A stretch of DNA of 62,490 nt from Planctomycetaceae bacterium (GCA_021203245.1 JAJQBO010000129.1:1-62490), one strand, 5' to 3'; positions 45,341-54,342 are shown, counted from the stretch's first letter. Notes: a model not told the origin generated them from the sequence alone. A program made the numbers and translations.

Positions 45341-45506
45341 ACGCTTTCCCCGACGGGGAAGAGGAATCTCGCGCCAATAACGGATTTCGGATACCTAGGA
45401 GAGGCAGCTGGCCTCGCCGGTCCGAAAGTAGTGGCCGCGTTACAAGATGCCTCTTCTCCCAGCGTGCTGAAAAACGCGTTCCCGGGCTGAACCGGGGGCG
45501 TTTTTT
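45341..45506 (+). ncRNA. Rod-like structured RNA with intrinsic terminator upstream of rplD
   Basis: After a strong promoter, the sequence folds into one long irregular hairpin: ACGCT/AGCGT at the base (45341-45345 with 45461-45465), GAAGAGG/CCTCTTC, TAACG/CGTTA, TTTCGG-ACC/GGT-CCGAAA and an apical GAGGC/GCCTC with a five-base loop. A terminator (AAAACGC/GCGTTTT plus CCCGG/CCGGG, then T6) ends it at 45506. A 5' hairpin TTCCCC/GGGGAA can compete with the closing stem. It shows no SRP, tmRNA or RNase P signatures. It could be a 6S-like free RNA or an attenuating leader of the rplD operon. Confidence 0.5.
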
Positions 45507-45854
45507 CTTGCAAAACAGTCGGTGTTGGGTTACACAGACGCATTCGCGAGTGGTGCGGCATTGCCGGACCGCGGAGGTATTCTGGTGCGATTTTTGTCTG
45601 CGGAAAAAGTTTTTTCGCAAAAAAAAATGCGCCGGATGCACCGTCGTCGACGATGTTCGGGCTATTCACATTGCCTCATTTATTATTTTTGTCCGCCGTT
45701 GCGGAAAGGTTCCTCTTCCGCAGGGGGCGGGTTTTATGTTGTTGTCCGGTAATTGTCGGACTGGTGGGCCGTAGCATCGGCCGTGGTCATTGCAGTATGA
45801 TGACCGCGACGGGCGATTCCCCCAGGTTCCGCCGGTTCGGAGAGGGCGAAATCA
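45507..45854. other. Leader or spacer before rplD
   Basis: 348 bases without a gene. Contains a weak TTGCAA-17-TACACA promoter (45508-45536), an A/T hairpin (around 45600-45620) and a TGCGGAA/TTCCGCA hairpin within CGCC/GGCG followed by GGTTTTATG (about 45695-45736). Confidence 0.45.
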
Positions 45855-46478
45855 ATGAAGCTTCCCGTTTACGACAAACAGGGCCAGTCGGTTGAAGAGA
45901 TCGATTTTGACGAATCCCTGCTCGGCAAGTTTGTCAATTACAAACTGCTCCACGCCGCCGTGGCGATGTATGAAGCCAATCGGCGTCAGGGCACTGTCAA
46001 GACCAAGAACATTCGCGAGGTCTCCGGCAAGTCGGCCAAACCCTACAAACAGAAGGGCACCGGCCGTGCCCGTATGGGCCGGGTACGCCGCTTTGGTTCC
46101 CGCGGCGGCGCAACCGCCTTCGGCCCGCGCCCGCGCGATTATTCCCTCGACATGCCCCGCCAGGCCAAGCGCCTTGCACTGAAGTCCGCCCTCCTCGGCA
46201 AATTCCGCGACAACGAGGTGCTGGTCCTCAAGGATTTCGATCTTTCGGAACCCAAGACCAAGGAAGTCGTCTCCACCCTCAAAAATCTCAAGGTTGACAA
46301 TGGCTGCCTGATGGTCGTTCCCGAATACAACGAGAACGTCCTCAAGTCCTGCCGCAACCTGCCGAAAACCGATCTCTCGGTTCTGTCCGATCTCAACGCC
46401 TATACGGTGCTTCGCCGCAAGCCGGTCATCTTCACCAAGGCCGCTTTGGAAGCCCTGGCCCAGGAGGTGTCGAAATGA
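45855..46478 (+). CDS. rplD: 50S ribosomal protein L4
   Basis: The 207-residue protein matches L4, with the rRNA-penetrating loop KQKGTGRARMGRVRRFGSRGG at about 66-86 and a C-terminal ALEALAQEV. In E. coli L4 binds the S10 leader and causes attenuation; here rplD is itself first in the rightward cluster. It overlaps rplW by four bases (ATGA). rplC, which should precede it, is on the other strand at 61.4 kb. Confidence 0.97.
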   Translation: MKLPVYDKQGQSVEEIDFDESLLGKFVNYKLLHAAVAMYEANRRQGTVKTKNIREVSGKSAKPYKQKGTGRARMGRVRRFGSRGGATAFGPRPRDYSLDMPRQAKRLALKSALLGKFRDNEVLVLKDFDLSEPKTKEVVSTLKNLKVDNGCLMVVPEYNENVLKSCRNLPKTDLSVLSDLNAYTVLRRKPVIFTKAALEALAQEVSK

Positions 46479-46801
46479 AGCGTTCCGTCTTGGCGCGTAA
46501 GCGCATCCCCGTGGCGACCATGGAACCCTACCGGGTTGTTCGTCGCCCCCACGTGTCGGAAAAGACCACCGACCTGATTCAGAACTTCAACACCTACGTG
46601 TTCGAGGTCGATCCCGAAGCCACCAAGACCGATATTCGCGAAGCGATCACCAAGATTTGGGACGTTCGGGTGGAATCCATTCGCATCGTCAATGTCAGGG
46701 GCAAGGCCCGTCGCATGGGCCGCATCACCGGGTTCTCCCGCTCCTGGAAGAAAGCTATCGTCAAACTCCACGAAGGCGACGGCATCGACGTACTGCGCTA
46801 A
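46475..46801 (+). CDS. rplW: 50S ribosomal protein L23
   Basis: 108-residue L23 (RPHVSEKTTDLIQNFNTYVFEVD and the C-terminal GDGIDVLR), a protein near the exit tunnel that docks trigger factor and SRP. The N-terminus has about 15 residues more than E. coli. Coupled to rplD. Confidence 0.95.
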   Translation: MKRSVLARKRIPVATMEPYRVVRRPHVSEKTTDLIQNFNTYVFEVDPEATKTDIREAITKIWDVRVESIRIVNVRGKARRMGRITGFSRSWKKAIVKLHEGDGIDVLR

Positions 46802-46848
46802 CGCGCCGCAGGACGAATGGCTCTAGCAATTGTTAATTGGAGAAAGTC

Positions 46849-47679
46849 ATGGGTATTAAAAAGATGCGGCCGATGACTCCGGGTACCCGGCACATGTCGA
46901 TGCTGGATTTCGCCGACATCACCAAGTCGACCCCGGAAAAGAAGCTGACCAAGAAGCTGAAGTCCAACGGCGGCCGTAACCACCGTGATATCATCACCAC
47001 CCGTCACCGTGGTGCTGGCGTCAAGCGCCGCTACCGCATCATCGACTTCAAGCGTAACGACAAGGACGGCATCACCGCCAAGGTCGCCTCCATCGAATAC
47101 GATCCGTACCGTTCGGCTAATATCGCGCTCTTGCACTACGCCGACGGCGAAAAGCGCTATATCCTCGCGCCCCTCGGCCTCCAGGTCGGCATGCACGTGA
47201 TGAACGGCCCCGAAGCAGAGCCGGAAGTGGGCAACTGCGTTCCGCTCGAAAACATCCCGCTCGGTCTGACGGTTCACAATGTCGAACTGACCCCGGGGCA
47301 GGGCGGCAAGATTGCCCGTTCCGCCGGCATGCAGATTACTCTGCAGGCCCGCGACGGCCAGCACGCAATTATCCAGATGCCCTCCGGCGAAATGCGCCGC
47401 GTCGACAAGCGCTGCCGCGCCACCATCGGTACGGTCGGCAATCTCGACCACGGCATGATTTCCATCGGCAAGGCCGGCCGCAAGCGCCACATGGGCTGGC
47501 GTCCTTCGGTTCGCGGCTCTGCCATGAACCCGGTCGACCACCCGCTGGGCGGCGGTGAAGGCCGTCACGCCGGCGGTCACCAGTTCTCGAGCCCGAGCGG
47601 CGTCTACGCCCGTGGCGGCCGCACCCGCGACCCCAAGGCGCGCAGCAACAATCTGATTATTGCCAAGCGCAAGAAATAA
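46849..47679 (+). CDS. rplB: 50S ribosomal protein L2
   Basis: 276-residue L2 with the peptidyl-transferase-associated segments GRNHRDIITTRHRGAGVKRR and PVDHPLGGGEGRHAGGHQ. The start MGIKKMRPM follows TTGGAG; an ATG-like start 12 bases upstream lies inside that site. L2 joins the subunits and supports peptide bond formation. Confidence 0.98.
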   Translation: MGIKKMRPMTPGTRHMSMLDFADITKSTPEKKLTKKLKSNGGRNHRDIITTRHRGAGVKRRYRIIDFKRNDKDGITAKVASIEYDPYRSANIALLHYADGEKRYILAPLGLQVGMHVMNGPEAEPEVGNCVPLENIPLGLTVHNVELTPGQGGKIARSAGMQITLQARDGQHAIIQMPSGEMRRVDKRCRATIGTVGNLDHGMISIGKAGRKRHMGWRPSVRGSAMNPVDHPLGGGEGRHAGGHQFSSPSGVYARGGRTRDPKARSNNLIIAKRKK

Positions 47680-47690
47680 AATGCAATGCA

Positions 47691-47774
47691 CAATTCACAA
47701 TGCATAATTCATAATTAAAAACAGCATTGTGGCGACGGAAAAATTGTGAATTGTGAATTATGAATTGTGAATTG
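47691..47774. repeat. AT-rich 26-bp inverted repeat between rplB and rpsS
   Basis: Arms 47691-47716 and 47749-47774 are complementary at 24 of 26 positions around a 32-base loop. They are built from AATTGTGAATT-like units and are extremely AT-rich in a GC-rich operon. The element fills most of the 132-base gap and looks like a miniature mobile repeat (MITE-like) or a read-through hairpin. Confidence 0.75.
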
Positions 47775-47811
47775 AAAACCAGACGATAACCTGGTCATTC
47801 GGAGACAAAAG

Positions 47812-48069
47812 ATGGGTCGTAGCAAGAAAAAAGGTCCCTATGTTGACCTCAAGCTTCTCGCCAAGGTTATGAAGCAGAAAGAAACCGGTTCGCGTGACGC
47901 AATCAAGACCTGGGCGCGCGCCTGCATGATTGTTCCCGAATTCATCGGCCACAATTTCGCCGTCCACACCGGGCACAAGTTTACCGCCATCTTCGTCTCG
48001 GAAGGCATGGTCAGTCACAAGCTGGGCGAGTTCGCGTTGACCCGCAACTACCACAGCCACAACAAGTAA
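47812..48069 (+). CDS. rpsS: 30S ribosomal protein S19
   Basis: 85-residue S19 (MGRSKKKGPYVDLKLLAKV, TWARACMIVPEFIGHNFAVH), which contacts S13 in the head of the small subunit. CGGAGAC precedes the ATG. Its distance from rplB is enlarged by the AT-rich repeat. Confidence 0.97.
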   Translation: MGRSKKKGPYVDLKLLAKVMKQKETGSRDAIKTWARACMIVPEFIGHNFAVHTGHKFTAIFVSEGMVSHKLGEFALTRNYHSHNK

Positions 48070-48137
48070 TCGCCGGTTGAGCCGGGTAAGTATATGCTAG
48101 CGGCTCTGCCGCTCCGAATAATGCGAGGGTTAACAAA

Positions 48138-48467
48138 ATGGGTTACGTCGCCAAACACAGGCATGCGCCGATCAAGGCTTACAAGGCCCGCCTGGTCATC
48201 GACCTAATTCGCGGCAAGTCCGTGAACGATGCCTTGAACATTCTTCGTTACAAGCCCCAGCGCGCCGCCCGGATGATCGAAAAAGTCGTTCGTTCCGCGC
48301 AGGCCAACGCCGAAGACAGGGGCGTCTCGGGCGAGTTTTTCGTCACCAAGGCCTGGGTCGACGAAGGTTTCATGATGAAGCGCTTCCGTCCCCGGTCCCG
48401 TGGCGGTGCCGCGCCGTACCTGCGCCGCCGCAGCCATATCTGCGTCGAAGTGGATGCGGTCGAATAG
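48138..48467 (+). CDS. rplV: 50S ribosomal protein L22
   Basis: 109-residue L22 with the tunnel-wall loop region around RPRSRGGAAPYLRRRSHICV. It lies in the normal rpsS-rplV-rpsC order. GAGGG precedes the ATG. Confidence 0.97.
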   Translation: MGYVAKHRHAPIKAYKARLVIDLIRGKSVNDALNILRYKPQRAARMIEKVVRSAQANAEDRGVSGEFFVTKAWVDEGFMMKRFRPRSRGGAAPYLRRRSHICVEVDAVE

Positions 48468-48539
48468 TTTTTCATTACAAGCGCGTCGCGAGGGCGGTAA
48501 ATTCCGGCGCATTCGTTTGTCGTAAGACAGGAGATTCCT

Positions 48540-49223
48540 GTGGGCCAGAAGGTTCATCCGATTGGGTTCCGTACCGGCGTCACGCGCGACTGGGATTCGC
48601 GTTGGTATGCCGACAAGAAAAGTTTCGGCCGTTACCTTGTCGAAGACCACAACATCCGTAAGTATCTCAAGAAGGCGCTGTCCTTCGCGGCTATCGCCAA
48701 GACCGAGATCGAGCGGACCGAGGACGAGGTGGAAGTCATCATCCACACCGCCCGCCCCGGCGTGGTCATCGGCCGTCGCGGCACCGAGGTGGACCGCCTG
48801 CGCGAAGATCTCGAGCGTCTCATCCAGACCAAGGTCTCGGTGAAGATCAAGGAAATCACCAAGCCCGAGCTCAACGCCCAACTGGTCGCCGAAGGCATCG
48901 CCGAGCAGATCGAAAAGCGCGTCGCCTATCGCCGCGCCATGAAGAAGTCGGTCGAAGCGTGCATCCAGGCCGGCGTCTACGGCATCAAGGTGCGCTGCTC
49001 CGGCCGTCTCGGCGGGGCTGAAATCGCCCGCGCCGACGGCTACACTGTCGGCAACCTGCCCCTGCGGAAGCTGCGCGCCGTCATCGACTACGGCTTTGCC
49101 GAAGCCCACACCATGATGGGCAACATCGGCGTCAAGGTGTGGCTGTACAAGGGCGATGTCGGCGAGGAAATCGCTGACGAGTCCGCCGAACTGCCCCAGC
49201 AGCAGGGCCGCGGCCGCCGCTAA
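48540..49223 (+). CDS. rpsC: 30S ribosomal protein S3
   Basis: 227-residue S3 starting at GTG with AGGAG upstream. [15 protein letters not shown] and the KH domain ([22 protein letters not shown]) and C-terminal [11 protein letters not shown] are typical. S3 forms part of the mRNA entry helicase. Confidence 0.97.
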   Translation: MGQKVHPIGFRTGVTRDWDSRWYADKKSFGRYLVEDHNIRKYLKKALSFAAIAKTEIERTEDEVEVIIHTARPGVVIGRRGTEVDRLREDLERLIQTKVSVKIKEITKPELNAQLVAEGIAEQIEKRVAYRRAMKKSVEACIQAGVYGIKVRCSGRLGGAEIARADGYTVGNLPLRKLRAVIDYGFAEAHTMMGNIGVKVWLYKGDVGEEIADESAELPQQQGRGRR

Positions 49224-49272
49224 GGCAATCGCGACGGTAAAATCGAAGAGATTGTATTGAAGGGATAAAGTC

Positions 49273-49695
49273 ATGGCTCTGATGCCGAAACGTCTGAAAC
49301 ACTCGCGCAAATTCATGCGCGGCCGCATTCGCGGCAAGGCCACCTCCGGTAACTTCGTCGCCTTCGGCGAATTCGGGATTCAGGCCATGGAAGCGGGCAA
49401 AATCACCTCGCAGCAGATCGAGGCCGCCCGTGTCGCCGCCAACCGTCTGATCAGCGGCCAAGGCAAGATGTGGATTCGCATCTTCCCGCACAAGTCCGCC
49501 ACATCCCGTCCCGCTGAAACGCGTATGGGTAAGGGCAAGGGCGAAGTCGACCACTGGTTCGCCGCGGTCAAGCCCGGCACCATCCTTTTTGAAATGAGCG
49601 GCGTCTCGGAAACCCTGGCTCGCGAAGCGTTCAAGCGCCAGGCCTACAAGCTGCCCATCAAGACCTGTTTTGCCCGGAGGAGACATTCGTTATGA
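49273..49695 (+). CDS. rplP: 50S ribosomal protein L16
   Basis: 140-residue L16 ([42 protein letters not shown]). Its stop overlaps the rpmC start (ATGA). Confidence 0.97.
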   Translation: MALMPKRLKHSRKFMRGRIRGKATSGNFVAFGEFGIQAMEAGKITSQQIEAARVAANRLISGQGKMWIRIFPHKSATSRPAETRMGKGKGEVDHWFAAVKPGTILFEMSGVSETLAREAFKRQAYKLPIKTCFARRRHSL

Positions 49696-49904
49696 AGTCC
49701 GAGGAAATTCGCGCCCTGGAGCCGGCGGCGATTATGACCGAGGTCGAGAAGCTGCGCCGTGAACTTCTGGAGCTCCGCTGCAAGGTTGCTCTCGGGGAGG
49801 ACGTTCGTCCCCACCGGGTCAAGGAAATCAAGAAGGAAATCGCCCGCATGCTCACAATCGCAGGTGAAAAAGCGGCCGCCGCCGAAGAAGGGGTCAACGC
49901 ATGA
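49692..49904 (+). CDS. rpmC: 50S ribosomal protein L29
   Basis: 70-residue L29: two helices with [17 protein letters not shown] and [13 protein letters not shown]. Overlaps both neighbours by four bases, so rplP-rpmC-rpsQ are translationally coupled. Confidence 0.95.
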   Translation: MKSEEIRALEPAAIMTEVEKLRRELLELRCKVALGEDVRPHRVKEIKKEIARMLTIAGEKAAAAEEGVNA

Positions 49905-50170
49905 CTGAAGCCAAGACTGAGCGGTCCAACCGCCGCACCGTGCAGGGCGTGGTCAAGTCCACCAAGATGCAGAAGACCATTCTCGTCACCGTTATGCGCG
50001 AGTTCAAGCACCCGAAGTACGAGAAGCGCGTCCGCCGCACCAAGCACTATGTCGTTCACGACGAAAAGGGCGAGGCCAAGGTGGGCGACGTTGTCGAAAT
50101 GATGGAAACGCGCAAGCTGTCCAAGACCAAGAACTGGCGTTTGGTCAAGATCCTCAAGCGCGTGAAATAA
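49901..50170 (+). CDS. rpsQ: 30S ribosomal protein S17
   Basis: 89-residue S17 with the OB-fold core TVQGVVKSTKMQKTILVTV and KYEKRVRRTKHYVVHDE. Coupled to rpmC. A GC-rich hairpin (GGCCGGCC-type, about 50190-50225) lies in the 124-base space before rplN. Confidence 0.95.
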   Translation: MTEAKTERSNRRTVQGVVKSTKMQKTILVTVMREFKHPKYEKRVRRTKHYVVHDEKGEAKVGDVVEMMETRKLSKTKNWRLVKILKRVK

Positions 50171-50294
50171 ATTTGTTGGGGACCATAACGGCCGGCCCCG
50201 CCCGCAAGGGCAGGCGGCCGCCGGAACGTCCCGAGTCGTCCGCCATAATGGGGCTCGTGGCAGGTAGACCCGCCCGCGCCTGGAGGTTATATCC

Positions 50295-50663
50295 GTGATT
50301 CAGATGCAGACTATGTTGGATGTGGCCGACAACACCGGCGCAAAGCAGGCCATGTGCATCAAGGTGCTCGGTTCCACCCGCCGCCGTTACGCCTCTCTCG
50401 GTGACATTGTCGTCGTCACCGTCAAGAAGGCCGTCCCGGGCGGAGACATCAAGGCCGGCACCGTCGCCAAGGGCGTGGTCGTCCGCACCAAGAAGGCGGT
50501 CAAGCGCCCCGACGGCACGTCCATCCGCTTCGACTCGAACGCCATCGTTCTCGTCGATCAGGACAAGAATCCGCGCGGCACGCGCATATTCGGACCCGTC
50601 GCCAGGGAATTGCGCCAGGCCAATTTCATGAAAATCGTATCGCTGGCCCCGGAAGTCGTCTGA
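50295..50663 (+). CDS. rplN: 50S ribosomal protein L14
   Basis: 122-residue L14 from a GTG with GGAGG upstream: [26 protein letters not shown] and [19 protein letters not shown] are diagnostic. L14 forms bridges to 16S rRNA and binds RsfS. Confidence 0.97.
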   Translation: MIQMQTMLDVADNTGAKQAMCIKVLGSTRRRYASLGDIVVVTVKKAVPGGDIKAGTVAKGVVVRTKKAVKRPDGTSIRFDSNAIVLVDQDKNPRGTRIFGPVARELRQANFMKIVSLAPEVV

Positions 50664-50672
50664 GTCGCCGCT

Positions 50673-50768
50673 GCGTTTTCAATAATAGCTGACCGTTCCG
50701 TTGCGCTTTGCGGTCAAGATCGGTCGTCCCGTAAAACGCAAAAAGAACAACTATTATTCACAAAGCGC
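50673..50768. repeat. Element with three interleaved complementary segments between rplN and rplX
   Basis: GCGTTTT (50673-50679) matches AAAACGC (50733-50739), AATAATAG (50681-50688) matches CTATTATT (50751-50758), and GCGCTTTG (50703-50710) matches CAAAGCGC (50761-50768). The order a-b-c then a'-b'-c' means they cannot all pair at once in a nested fold, so this would be a pseudoknot or alternative switch. Another GCGTTTT/AAAACGC pair with similar spacing occurs at 57.6 kb. Confidence 0.6.
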
Positions 50769-50812
50769 TAGGCAGACACAACCACCCGAAGCCAGTGAAG
50801 AAGGGTAGAGCA

Positions 50813-51211
50813 ATGGAAACAATCAAGACCCGCATTCGCAAAAACGACATCGTCCAGGTCATCGCCGGCGCGGACGGCGGTAAAATGGCCGCTGACGCCG
50901 GTTCCGAACGCGGCAAGCGCGGCAAGGTCCTTGAGATCGACCGGGTCAGGAACCTGGCCAAGGTTCAGGGCATCAAGATGGTCTACCGCCATCTGCCCGT
51001 CTCCAAGGATCCCAATCGTCCGGGCGGCGGCCGCATCGAGAAGGAAGCGTTCGTCAACCTGTCGAACCTGATGATCGTCTGCCCCAAGTGCGACGCCCCG
51101 ACCCGGGTCGGCGTCCGCGAGGAAAAGCAGGAACGCGAAGGCGGCAAGGTGAAGACCAAGCGCATCCGCGTCTGCAAAAAGTGCGGCGGAGACATCGCCG
51201 AGCGCGAATAG
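50813..51211 (+). CDS. rplX: 50S ribosomal protein L24, zinc-binding form
   Basis: 132-residue L24 with a KOW domain (KNDIVQVIAGADGGK, RGKVLEIDR) and a C-terminal zinc ribbon: CPKCDAPTRVG and CKKCGGDI. The start METIKTRIRK has GAAGGG upstream. Family lengths of about 100-110 suggest an insert, rich in Lys and Glu, between the two Cys pairs. Confidence 0.95.
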   Translation: METIKTRIRKNDIVQVIAGADGGKMAADAGSERGKRGKVLEIDRVRNLAKVQGIKMVYRHLPVSKDPNRPGGGRIEKEAFVNLSNLMIVCPKCDAPTRVGVREEKQEREGGKVKTKRIRVCKKCGGDIAERE

Positions 51212-51290
51212 TCGCAGAACGCTCCGCACTTATGACCATTACCCCCGGAGTGGCGGTCGGGATCGCCGCTCGCAGAAGGAAACAAACGCT

Positions 51291-51839
51291 ATGAAGTCTG
51301 CTCGTCTTCTGGAAAAATATCGTAAGGAAGTGCTGCCCGCCATGCAGAAGGATTATGGCCGCAGCAATCCGCATTCTCTGCCCCGGCTGGAAAAGATCTG
51401 CCTGAACATGGGTATCGGCAAGGCTATCGACGACTCCAAGATCCTCGAGGAAGGCGTCAAGATCATGTCCACCATCGCCGGCCAGGCCGCCGTGGTGACG
51501 AAGGCCCGCGTCTCCGTCTCCAATTTCCGCCTCCGCCAGGGCTATAAAATCGGCTGCCGCGTCACCCTGCGCAGCAGCACGATGTGGGAGTTCTTCGACC
51601 GCCTCGTCGCCACCGCGATTCCGCGTATCCGCGACTTCCGCGGCGTGTCCAGGAAGTCCTTCGACAAGTTGGGCAACTATTCCCTCGGCATCGAGGAAGT
51701 GACCATTTTCCCCGAAGTGGACGCCGACCGTCTCGTCTATCCCTTCGGCATGGACGTGACCTTTGTCATCAAGAATTCCAAGGGCCGCGAAGAAAGCATG
51801 AAATTCCTGAAGATGATGGGCATGCCGTTCGCTGAATAA
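51291..51839 (+). CDS. rplE: 50S ribosomal protein L5
   Basis: 182-residue L5, which binds 5S r[42 protein letters not shown] and the C-terminal [26 protein letters not shown]. Normal length. Confidence 0.98.
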   Translation: MKSARLLEKYRKEVLPAMQKDYGRSNPHSLPRLEKICLNMGIGKAIDDSKILEEGVKIMSTIAGQAAVVTKARVSVSNFRLRQGYKIGCRVTLRSSTMWEFFDRLVATAIPRIRDFRGVSRKSFDKLGNYSLGIEEVTIFPEVDADRLVYPFGMDVTFVIKNSKGREESMKFLKMMGMPFAE

Positions 51840-51882
51840 TGAGCCGATAGCTCGAGACGCGAATACTATTTGGAGAAATAAC

Positions 51883-52068
51883 GTGGCGAAAACATCCTGG
51901 ATTGTGAAGTCGAACCGTCCTCCCAAGTTCAAGACTCGCGCCTACACCCGCTGCAAAATCTGCGGTCGCGCGCGCGCGGTATACCAGAAGTTCAACATTT
52001 GCCGCATCTGTCTTCGGAACTTGGCCAACAAGGGCGAGATTCCGGGCATGCGCAAGTCCAGTTGGTAA
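51883..52068 (+). CDS. rpsN: 30S ribosomal protein S14, zinc-binding type
   Basis: 61-residue S14 of the short zinc form, with CKICGR and [22 protein letters not shown] (four Cys). Starts at GTG with TGGAG upstream. The zinc form, like the zinc L24, implies no lack of zinc in normal growth; no zinc-free paralogue is seen here. Confidence 0.97.
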   Translation: MAKTSWIVKSNRPPKFKTRAYTRCKICGRARAVYQKFNICRICLRNLANKGEIPGMRKSSW

Positions 52069-52168
52069 TAGAGTAGGTAGACCTTTTTGACGCCGCGCCT
52101 CTGAGCGTGTGTCATGGCCCCTTGTGCCGGCGAACGTCATTTCGCACAACTGAAGAAGGATACTCGGT

Positions 52169-52567
52169 ATGAGCATGACCGATCCCGTGGCAGATATGTT
52201 GACCCGCATCCGCAATGCCAACGCCCTGATGTGGCCCGAAGTCAGCATGCCCTCCACCGCCATCAAGATCCGTATTGCCGAAGCGCTGAAGCGCGAGGGC
52301 TTCATCGTCGACTTCGACATCATCGACCGTCCCCTGCAGAATGAGCTGAAGATCAAGCTCAAGTACGGTCCGGAAGGGGAGAAGGTCATCCGCAACATCA
52401 CCCGCACCTCGAAGCCGGGCTGCCGGGTGTACCGCGGCTACCAGGACATTCCGGTGGTCCTGAGCGGCCAGGGCGTGGCCGTGGTGTCCACGAACCAAGG
52501 CGTCCTTTCCGACCGCGAGTGCCGCGACAAGAAGGTGGGCGGCGAGGTCTTGTGCACAGTTTACTAG
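52169..52567 (+). CDS. rpsH: 30S ribosomal protein S8
   Basis: 132-residue S8 (MTDPVADMLTRIRNAN, C-terminal VGGEVLCTVY). S8 binds helix 21 of 16S rRNA and in E. coli represses the spc operon. AAGGATACT precedes the ATG. Confidence 0.97.
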   Translation: MSMTDPVADMLTRIRNANALMWPEVSMPSTAIKIRIAEALKREGFIVDFDIIDRPLQNELKIKLKYGPEGEKVIRNITRTSKPGCRVYRGYQDIPVVLSGQGVAVVSTNQGVLSDRECRDKKVGGEVLCTVY

Positions 52568-52648
52568 ATTAACTTAGGTGTGCCTGGCGTAACGGGTCTC
52601 TGTGCGCCGCCCCGTCCTTTGTTTTTCAACGCTATAGGATGAGAATAC

Positions 52649-53209
52649 ATGTCACGCGTAGGAAAAAAACCGGTTACGGTGCCCGCGGGTGTGACCGTCA
52701 CGGTCCCCGCCGAAGAAATCGTGGTCAAGGGTCCCAAGGGCGAGCTGCGTCAAAAGCTCGTACCCGGGGTCAAGGTCAATGTGGGCGAGGGCGAGGTGAC
52801 CGTCTCCCGCGAGTCCGATTCCAAGCAGAACCGGGCGCTCCACGGCCTGTACCGGGCTCTCATTCAGAATATGGTGGTCGGGGTGACCCAGGGCTATGAA
52901 AAGCGCCTGCGCATTGTCGGCACCGGGTACCGCGTGGAGCTGAAGGGCAAAATCCTCTCCATCGTGGCCGGCTTCGCCCATCCGGTCGACTACCCGATCC
53001 CGACCGGCATCGAGGTCGAGATCCCCAAGGCGACCAGCCGCGAATACATGGATTTCATCATCCGCGGCATCGACAAGCAGTTGGTCGGCGAAGTCTCGGC
53101 CCAGGTCCGCCGCGTTCGTCCGCCAGACCTCTACCAGGGCAAGGGCATCCGCTTTACCGATGAGCATGTGCGCCGTCTCGAAGGCAAGTCCTTCGGCGCG
53201 GGCAAGTAA
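52649..53209 (+). CDS. rplF: 50S ribosomal protein L6
   Basis: 186-residue L6: [15 protein letters not shown] start and [16 protein letters not shown] near the C-terminus. Normal length; separated from rpsH by 81 bases. Confidence 0.98.
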   Translation: MSRVGKKPVTVPAGVTVTVPAEEIVVKGPKGELRQKLVPGVKVNVGEGEVTVSRESDSKQNRALHGLYRALIQNMVVGVTQGYEKRLRIVGTGYRVELKGKILSIVAGFAHPVDYPIPTGIEVEIPKATSREYMDFIIRGIDKQLVGEVSAQVRRVRPPDLYQGKGIRFTDEHVRRLEGKSFGAGK

Positions 53210-53289
53210 CCATACACCACAAGGGGCATCGGCTGCGGGTGAAACCGCCATTGGCGCAGATCCGTCCGACGTCCGGGAGAATCAACCAC

Positions 53290-53649
53290 ATGGAACGCAT
53301 TCTGAAGAAACGTTACGACCTGCGCCGTCGCCACGACCGGTTGCGCCGCAAGGTGACCGGCACCGCCGAACGGCCGCGCATGGCTGTCTACCGCAGCCTG
53401 AAGAACATCTCGGTGCAGTTCATCGACGACGTCGCCGGCCGTACCCTTGCCGCGATTTCCACCGAGTCCAAGGACTTCTTCGGCTACGGCGGCAATGTCG
53501 CCGGCGCGGAAAAGCTGGGCGCGATGGCTGCCGAGAAGGCGAAAGCCGCCGGCATCGAGTCGGTTGTCTTCGACAAGGGCGGACGCAAGTACCACGGCCG
53601 GGTCAAGGCCCTGGCCGACGCGGCCCGCAAGGCTGGATTGAAATTTTAA
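53290..53649 (+). CDS. rplR: 50S ribosomal protein L18
   Basis: 119-residue L18, 5S rRNA binder: [34 protein letters not shown] and [19 protein letters not shown]. The start [10 protein letters not shown] follows GGGAGA. Confidence 0.97.
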   Translation: MERILKKRYDLRRRHDRLRRKVTGTAERPRMAVYRSLKNISVQFIDDVAGRTLAAISTESKDFFGYGGNVAGAEKLGAMAAEKAKAAGIESVVFDKGGRKYHGRVKALADAARKAGLKF

Positions 53650-53682
53650 GCAGCGGTTTTTACTCATAATGGAGTTAGCGGC

Positions 53683-54342
53683 ATGGCTGAGAACGGCGAA
53701 TCAAGAGTGACTTCCGGCGGTTCCGGAGACCAGGGCGGAGCCCGTCGCACCCGTGGCGGCACCCGCACTGGCGGTCCTGGCGAAGGCGGCGCGGCGGCTG
53801 GCGGCCGCGGCGGTCGCGGACGCGGCGACACCATGCGTCGCGGCCGGGGCAGGCGCGACCGGGACGAACCCAGGGAACGCGAGTTCCAGGAAACGCTGAT
53901 CAGCGTCTATCGCTGCTCGGCCACGGTCAAGGGCGGCCGGCGTCTCTCCTTCGGCTCCCTCGTGTGCGTGGGCGACGGCAAGGGCCGCGTCGGCGTCGGT
54001 TATGGCAAGGCGAAGGAAGTTCCCGGCGCCTTCCAAAAGGCCATCAAGGCCGGTCGTCGCAGCCTCAAGCGCTTCACCATCACCCCCGGCGGGTCGATTC
54101 CGCACGAAGTCAAGGGCCGCTTCGGCGCGTCCCAGGTCGTGCTGATTCCCGCCATGCCCGGTACCGGCGTTATCGCCGGCACGGCGGTCAAGGCGATTCT
54201 CGAAGCGGGCGGCCTCACCAACGTCCTGACCAAGGTGTACGGTTCGACCAACACCCGCAACGTCGTCAAGGCGGTCATGGACGCGTTGGAAAAGCTGCGC
54301 TCGAAAGAAATGACCGAGACCTTGCGCGGCGTGGAACTCTAA
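53683..54342 (+). CDS. rpsE: 30S ribosomal protein S5 with Arg/Gly-rich N-terminal extension
   Basis: 219 residues; classic S5 is about 165. The extra N-terminal part (residues 12-62) is dominated by Gly and Arg, with RGG-type repeats such as GGRGGRGRGD. The S5 core follows: ETLISVYRCSATVKGGRRLSFG, GKAKEVPGAFQKAI and GTGVIAGTAVKAILEAGG. S5 helps unwind mRNA at the entry and protects fidelity. The extension may bind rRNA or mRNA. rpmD, which normally follows, is missing. Confidence 0.97.
   Translation: MAENGESRVTSGGSGDQGGARRTRGGTRTGGPGEGGAAAGGRGGRGRGDTMRRGRGRRDRDEPREREFQETLISVYRCSATVKGGRRLSFGSLVCVGDGKGRVGVGYGKAKEVPGAFQKAIKAGRRSLKRFTITPGGSIPHEVKGRFGASQVVLIPAMPGTGVIAGTAVKAILEAGGLTNVLTKVYGSTNTRNVVKAVMDALEKLRSKEMTETLRGVEL

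Noticed and set aside
45341-45506. SRP (4.5S) RNA, RNase P or tmRNA
   Set aside because: The conserved GGAAGCAGC apical region of SRP RNA, the tmRNA tag frame and the RNase P core are absent, and the size is wrong for the latter two.
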